64,000 bases of DNA, from positions 28,820,924 to 28,884,923 of the forward strand of contig OY365810.1 in NCBI GenBank assembly GCA_959347315.1, given 5' to 3'. Source of the DNA: Bimastos eiseni. Its lineage: Eukaryota; Annelida; Clitellata; Crassiclitellata; Lumbricidae. The notes below the pieces were generated by a model, which did not search any database, was not told the DNA's origin, and saw only the letters and a list, made by a program, of their open reading frames with translations. The first letter of the stretch is position 1. The number at the start of each line of letters is the position of its first letter. The position numbers and the translations under genes were made by a program. Of this stretch, positions 59,221-64,000 are shown piece after piece.

Positions 59221-60486
59221 GCCAATCTGTTCCTTTTTGCCAATATATGTATATATGTGTATCTTGCCGTCCCGCTTCTCGTTGCTTTCCTTTTGTCTCT
59301 GCAGGCCTATATATATATATCTCTCTCTCAGTATATTGTTCTCATGATGTACATGCATGTTGCTTATGTGATGTCCTCTGTTAATTAAGGTGGACGATTA
59401 CATGCAGCAGCTGGACAACAGCAAGATCCCAAAGCTAGGTTCAATTGGAGAGAAGCATCGCATCCTCCAGCTGATCACTCAGCTTCCCAAGTCAGATCTG
59501 AGCATCGACCGCTGCCGCAACCTCAAGACAACGGAGCAGAAGCAGGAGTATGAGCACTTCTGCCAGATAAGAGATGCCGATGCGATGGATGTGGGTCAGG
59601 TCAAAGAGTGTGCCAAGGCAAACATGGTATGTGGGTCAGGTTAAAACATTGCCAAGACAAGCATGACAGTATGGGTTGTGTGGAGAGTGTGCCAAAGCTG
59701 AAGTGTACACTGTATACAATGTATGTGGGTCAGGTTCAACGCATTGTTGATCATCGTAATCTAGTAATTTCTACTGCACCCAAAGAAGGCTTAGTCGTGG
59801 GGACAAGGTTAGTCACATGCAGACAGTGAAAATAAAATCAATTGGCAGGTTATGTCTTGTTTGGTGCCAGGTCTAGATGAATGAACGAGGAAGCAAATGA
59901 ATGAATGAAGAAGCGAATGAATGAATGAAGATGCTAATGAATGAATGAAGAGGTGAATGAATGAATGAATGAAAGATAAAGTGAATGAACGAATGAAAGA
60001 AGAAAGTGAATTAATTAATTAATGAACAAATGAATGAGTGAATGATTTAATGAATTAATTAATTAATTAAGAGGCAAATGATTGAATGAATAAGTGGTTG
60101 AGCGAATGCATGAACGAGCAAAAATAAATCGATGAATAGATGGACGGATGGATGGATTGCTTTGTTTGGACCATGGGTATCTTGGTTGCACCATGGGCAG
60201 CCGACCATAAGGACAGGCACATCGACTGTGTGAAAGTGTTGATCAAGGCATGTCTTGTCGTTTGTGTCAGGTCTGTCGTAAGTGCGAAGGTGAGGTGAGT
60301 GAAGGTGGACTGGCCGTGTTTGCTGCTAAGGTGGGGGAAAACGTCTGCTGGCACGTTGCCTGCTTCGCTTGTTCCGTCTGTCAGGAGATTCTCGTCGATC
60401 TCATCTACTGCCAGAAGGAAGGATCCATCTATTGTGAGAGACACTTTGCCCAACTCAACCGACCAAGATGCTTCGCTTGTGACGAG
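58034..60486 (+). CDS. prickle: Prickle-like PET-LIM protein, N-terminal part (PET domain and LIM1; 3' incomplete)
   Basis: Four exons in phase: 58034-58113 (ATG at 58034; an internal exon from 58025 after GGTAG is possible), 58734-58929, 59390-59626 and 60271-60486, coding for 243 residues. The N-terminal Cys-rich stretch (PCLNCKDKCPGF, TCQFCRCPREVHDV) is shared by Testin and invertebrate Prickle. Next comes the PET signature GYTWVPSGLSKEKV with PKLGSIGEKHRILQLITQLP. LIM1 follows: CRKCEGEV, CWHVACFACSVCQEILVDLI, IYCERHFAQLNRPRCFACDE, with all zinc ligands present. YTWVPSGL favours Prickle over Testin. Prickle acts at the cell cortex in planar cell polarity with Van Gogh. LIM2 and LIM3 are not in the last 3.5 kb. 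The last exon ends GAG|GCATGA: either a GC-type donor, or read straight on it gives DEA and a stop, a LIM1-only protein. The introns contain microsatellites. Confidence 0.88.
59188..59220 (+). repeat. (TCTG)n microsatellite
   Basis: About eight TCTG units in a Prickle-like intron. Confidence 0.9.
59880..60110 (+). repeat. GAAT-rich imperfect repeat
   Basis: Runs of GAATGAATGAA separated by AGATG, AAGCG and TTAATTAATTAA variants, in the intron before the LIM1 exon. Confidence 0.85.
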
Positions 60487-61992
60487 GCATGATCAGCTAT
60501 TTACTTCTTCTTATTTATATAATGTACCATTGATCTAATCTGAGAATTTTAAATAGTTTGGTTTCTATTAATATGTTTTTAAGCTAATTTTCTGCCCGTA
60601 ATTGATGTGTAAAAAGAACTTGATATCTGTCTGTCTGCTTGTAATTCCATCGGTCCGTTTATCCAACCGCCTCTTCTATTATATTTTAAATAGTAATGAA
60701 CTAATTAAACAATTGAGTTCCAGTAATTCTAGCAGTTTTACACAGTACGAATGTTCGAAGGATAGTTTTGGTAACTTAGAAACCTAGAATTGTGAAACCA
60801 GAACGAAAACGCCGATGCGTGTGTTGTATCGCCCTCTGGCGAATTGACTGGTACTCACTGGCTGTGTCGGCTTGCATGTGTGTTGTGTTACTGAAATGCT
60901 GCCTTCAAGAATGAATTAAAGAAATTTCTCTTCTATTATATTTCATTATTGATTTTATTTCAGTTTGGCTGAGATTTAATGTAAGACAGTGTATTCATAG
61001 CAATTCACATCTTTTGTATTCTGTCGATTCTGTTACAATCTTTACAAGTCTGATTCAGTGATTCATTCTAATCTCTTGGGTTGGGGGCACACCAAATGAT
61101 AGGAACTGTGGGGCATACACGTACAACGTGTCCCTCTCTGTAAAAGTTGAGAGGACTTGCCTCCTCAACCCCCCCTGGATCGCCGCCTCTGTCACCTTGG
61201 ATTTGACGCTCGTATTAAGGAGTGGAGGTAACGTTTTGTAGCATACTTTACATTGAAGACCTTTACTTCACATTCATAATGGTCTTGCTTTCTGCTTAGC
61301 TGAGTTATCATCCTCTGCTGTTGGCCTTCTTCTACACATAGATCTCTGTTAGGTGAACCCGTATAGGATCTAGGATCGACTGGTCCTCACCTCTTGAATA
61401 CTTTGCCATCGTCTCATCGTTACATAGGTGATGCTTCACTTATTGGTGGTTAATTATGTTTAATGAATGAATGAATGAATGAATGAATGAATGAACGAAT
61501 GAACGAACGAACGAACGAACGAATAAATGAATGAATGAATGAATGACCAAGCTTATGACGGTTTGATTTAAAAACAAACGAATGAATGAAGATGCGAATG
61601 ATTGAGGGAATGAACACAGGCGCAAACGAATGAATAGATGGATGAATGATTGAATGGATTTATGGATGAATGAGCACTGAATGGTTGTTTGCTTATTTCT
61701 TTTGACTCATTCATTGTTATGATTGGTTTAGTTTGTTAGATTAAATGGATATTTGATTGACTGATTGATTGTTTGTTTGGTTGGTTGGAATATTGCTTAA
61801 GTCCTTGAATCATTGATTGATAATGTTTTATACTAGTGGACTCATTGGTTCATTACTGGCTGATTGAGTGATTGATTAATCCATTCATTCATTCACTGAC
61901 TCATTTGTTCAATATATTCCTTTAAGATATGTTTTTTTGCGACTAACATTAGTCCCAGACTCCCAGGTTAGATTTTATAAGTTCGTCATTAA
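60487..61992. other. Sequence downstream of the LIM1 exon
   Basis: Probably intron of the Prickle-like gene. It contains a short MITE-like fragment ending GGATCGCCGCCTCTG (about 61150-61190), the reverse complement of the start of a repeat at 14389, and a GAAT/GAAC tetranucleotide array at 61458-61545. Confidence 0.45.
61458..61545 (+). repeat. (GAAT)n/(GAAC)n microsatellite
   Basis: About 20 tetranucleotide units in which an inner block has switched from GAAT to GAAC. Confidence 0.9.
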
Positions 61993-62001
61993 GTGTCTGT
62001 C

Positions 62002-62491
62002 GGGAACGGACATTTGCCCCTCCCTCCACCCCCCACCGGACATATGCCCCCCAGACATAACCCCCCCCCCCCCCGATTTGACTAGGACATTTGCCCCCGG
62101 ACATAAGCCCCCCTATATGTATATATGCATGAATGTACATGGGCATGTATACATGCTTACATGTATGTATGCATGCATGTATGTATGTACGGGTATATAT
62201 ATATATATGTGTATGTACGTATGTATGCATGCATGCATACGTATGCGTCCATACATACATGCCTGTACGTACATACATACATACAAACATACGTGTTGTG
62301 TTGTGTCGTGTCATGTCATGTCTGTCTGTTGTGTCGTGTCATGTCATGTCTGTCTGTAAGCATGTATATATGTACGCATATATAGTTTGGGCGACCTTAT
62401 GGTCTACACGTATGGGGGGGGGGCAATTGTCCTAGTCGGGAGGGGCTTATGCCGCGGGGGCTTATGTCCGGGGGGCAAATGTCCTACACTC
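62002..62491. mobile_element. Second element of the GGACA...CCCC family
   Basis: The left end (GGACATTTGCCCC, then GACTAGGACATTTGCCCCCG, GACATAAGCCCCCC) is mirrored at the right end (GGGGGCTTATGTCCGGGGGG, CAAATGTCCTACACTC). It is flanked by a perfect 9-bp direct repeat GTGTCTGTC (61993-62001 and 62492-62500). The right tip on the minus strand, GTGTAGGACA, equals the left tip of the 14915-16074 element. The interior is ATGT/ATGC microsatellite (62110-62375). Confidence 0.7.
62110..62375. repeat. ATGT/ATGC/CATA tetranucleotide-rich segment
   Basis: Alternating GTATGTATGCATGCATG and its complement, plus a doubled TGTCGTGTCATGTCATGTC block. It fills the inside of the 62002-62491 element. Confidence 0.85.
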
Positions 62492-62500
62492 GTGTCTGTC

Positions 62501-63199
62501 ATAGCGGATAAGTTTATCAAACGTGGACTTTTCTGCGCAGTTTTTTCTGTTGATTGACTTTTCAAGAATTAGTGGCGATAATATTGTTCTTTTACACTTG
62601 CATTTAAATTTTCTTCCATAATTTTATTATTAAGATCCCTGCTCAAAGTTATTGCCTTTCAGCTTAGAATCAGAGTCGATCTGCGTTTAGTAAATATTCG
62701 GGTGTGTTGAATTGAAAGTGGACCTCTTACAAATAAAACACAGTTAACAGAATGAGAATGTCAGCTTTAGAACTTTTTCACACATAGAATGGTGGGCCTA
62801 TTATTCTGCTTTATTTACATTGTGATATTCAGATGACTGGCGGCAACATACAGTTTGGGTTGGTAAATAGTACCTGAACCACGGTTAATGTGGGCCGGTT
62901 GAAAGGGCCTCTAAGACTCAGAGGGCCACCCAACACCAGTTGGCCTTTTTGTCCATTGATGCTGCGCCTTCTCACAGATGAGTCGGGAACAAACAGATTA
63001 CGACTTGGATCCGTATATCAAATGGGTCCAGGGCTGTTCGTGTCTGGGTGATTGTGTTATTGACGATTCCATTCTGCTTTAGATCATGGCGCCCTCTTGC
63101 CCCATTCCTCCCACACACCCTACCCCATCAGACAACACAGGCAGCAAACTGGGTGGGTGGCTGCAGCTAGGTATTTTTGCAAGTGCTCAGATTCTATTC

Positions 63200-63255
<56 letters not shown>

Positions 63256-64000
63256 GGACGGACGGACGGATATCACTGTGTGCAGTACAAATTTTTGACA
63301 GGTTCCTGAAAATGTGCTGTATGATTGTCGCGATAGGCCTACATGTATACAAGCAAACACTCTGCGCACTTGCAAACCGACAGTGAGGAAGGCAGACAGA
63401 CATACGCAGAAAGGTACAGACAGCAACACAGACACAGATACATTTAAGCAGAACAGAAACAGTTAGACAGAGGACGAGACATGCAGGCAAATTGAAACAG
63501 ACATGGTAGGGTGCACGAATTGTACGTAGTCTGAGCATCAGACAGACAGACAGTGGCCAATGGCTGGCAGACGCTCTGTATAGACATAGACACACGGTCA
63601 CATATGCAGACGAACGGACGGAGAGGCAGAGAAATTAGGGACAAAGCTTGACAGACGACAACAGATGAATTGCGTATGGCTGGAGCTGCTGTTGATTTAA
63701 CAAGACTTGATCGGTGATGGAGGATTTATTACCGATTATTTACCATCCCTGTGCCTCTCCCTCCGTCACCACCAGCACGGCCCAGAGTATGACACAGGCC
63801 GCTTATTATTATGCCATTGCTGGAGCTCCGCTGTGGATTGCTCCTGCTGCAGGGCCTTAGCCACGTGTTGACTTAAGTCTACAAGACTACAACACTCTAC
63901 AGGGCGCTGCAGCTACGTTTCTGCTGTCGCCTTAGTTAGTGCACTTACTACGTACGTACGGTAAGATTATGTTTATGGATTTAGGCCCTGTTTGCACAGT
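62501..64000. other. Right end of the window, no recognisable gene
   Basis: No LIM2 or LIM3 exon of the Prickle-like gene was found on the plus strand. It contains a CAGA/CGGA microsatellite (63199-63269) and a CAGA-rich stretch to about 63620. Confidence 0.45.
63199..63269 (+). repeat. (CAGA)n(CGGA)n microsatellite
   Basis: About 14 CAGA units followed by four CGGA-type units. Confidence 0.95.

Noticed and set aside
61937..62435. Tyr/Met/Cys-rich frames (MYVCMHACMY type)
   Set aside because: Translations of the ATGT/ATGC microsatellite inside the 62002-62491 element.

Overview
This window looks like nuclear DNA of a marine invertebrate, most likely a deuterostome of echinoderm type. Genes are split into short exons with phase-consistent introns. 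The encoded families (receptor tyrosine kinase, PLPP6/7-type PAP2 protein, ODF3/SHIPPO cilia protein, TspanC8 tetraspanin, Prickle-type PET-LIM protein) are animal-specific, and much of the rest is transposon debris and microsatellites. The 8-mer TAGGCCTA occurs at least 20 times, an abundance I associate with echinoderm genomes. The organism assignment is an inference.

Five protein-coding genes could be assembled exon by exon. (1) 509-7217 (+): the cytoplasmic part of a receptor-tyrosine-kinase-like pseudokinase, eight exons to the stop, with the extracellular and membrane part outside the window or not found. (2) 8471-10603 (-): a two-exon PLPP7-like PAP2 membrane protein whose third catalytic motif is broken. 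(3) 12242-20225 (-): a four-exon ODF3/CIMAP-type SHIPPO-repeat protein of 267 residues. (4) 31757-35608 (+): a TspanC8 (TSPAN33-like) tetraspanin, five exons, lacking only the start of TM1. (5) 58034-60486 (+): the PET domain and first LIM domain of a Prickle-like protein, continuing beyond the window. Genes 1 and 2 are convergent; 2 and 3 are head to tail on the minus strand. No operon-like or pathway grouping is evident, although genes 1 and 2 both encode predicted dead enzymes.

The spaces between and inside the genes hold a dense, nested set of mobile elements, many with readable target-site duplications. They include a 1.1-kb hAT-like element in a pseudokinase intron; a 1.16-kb element in the ODF3 intron whose two ends are minisatellite arrays, with a smaller cousin at 62.0-62.5 kb; three copies of a 117-156-bp MITE with CAGAGGCGTC-type ends; two adjacent copies of a TTAA-type element; a 6.15-kb element with very long, hairpin-rich inverted arms (22.8-29.0 kb); a 3.4-kb hAT shell containing a CR1/L2-like fragment that itself contains a MITE; an internally deleted pogo-like element (54.5-56.1 kb); and several 3' ends of L2/CR1-like and RNase H-bearing non-LTR retrotransposons. 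A tRNA-derived SINE lies in the PLPP7-like intron.

The regions 35.6-37.9, 41.3-43.0, 50.9-52.7, 56.8-58.0 and 60.5-64.0 kb show no recognisable coding exons. No rRNA gene, intact tRNA gene or CRISPR array was seen.
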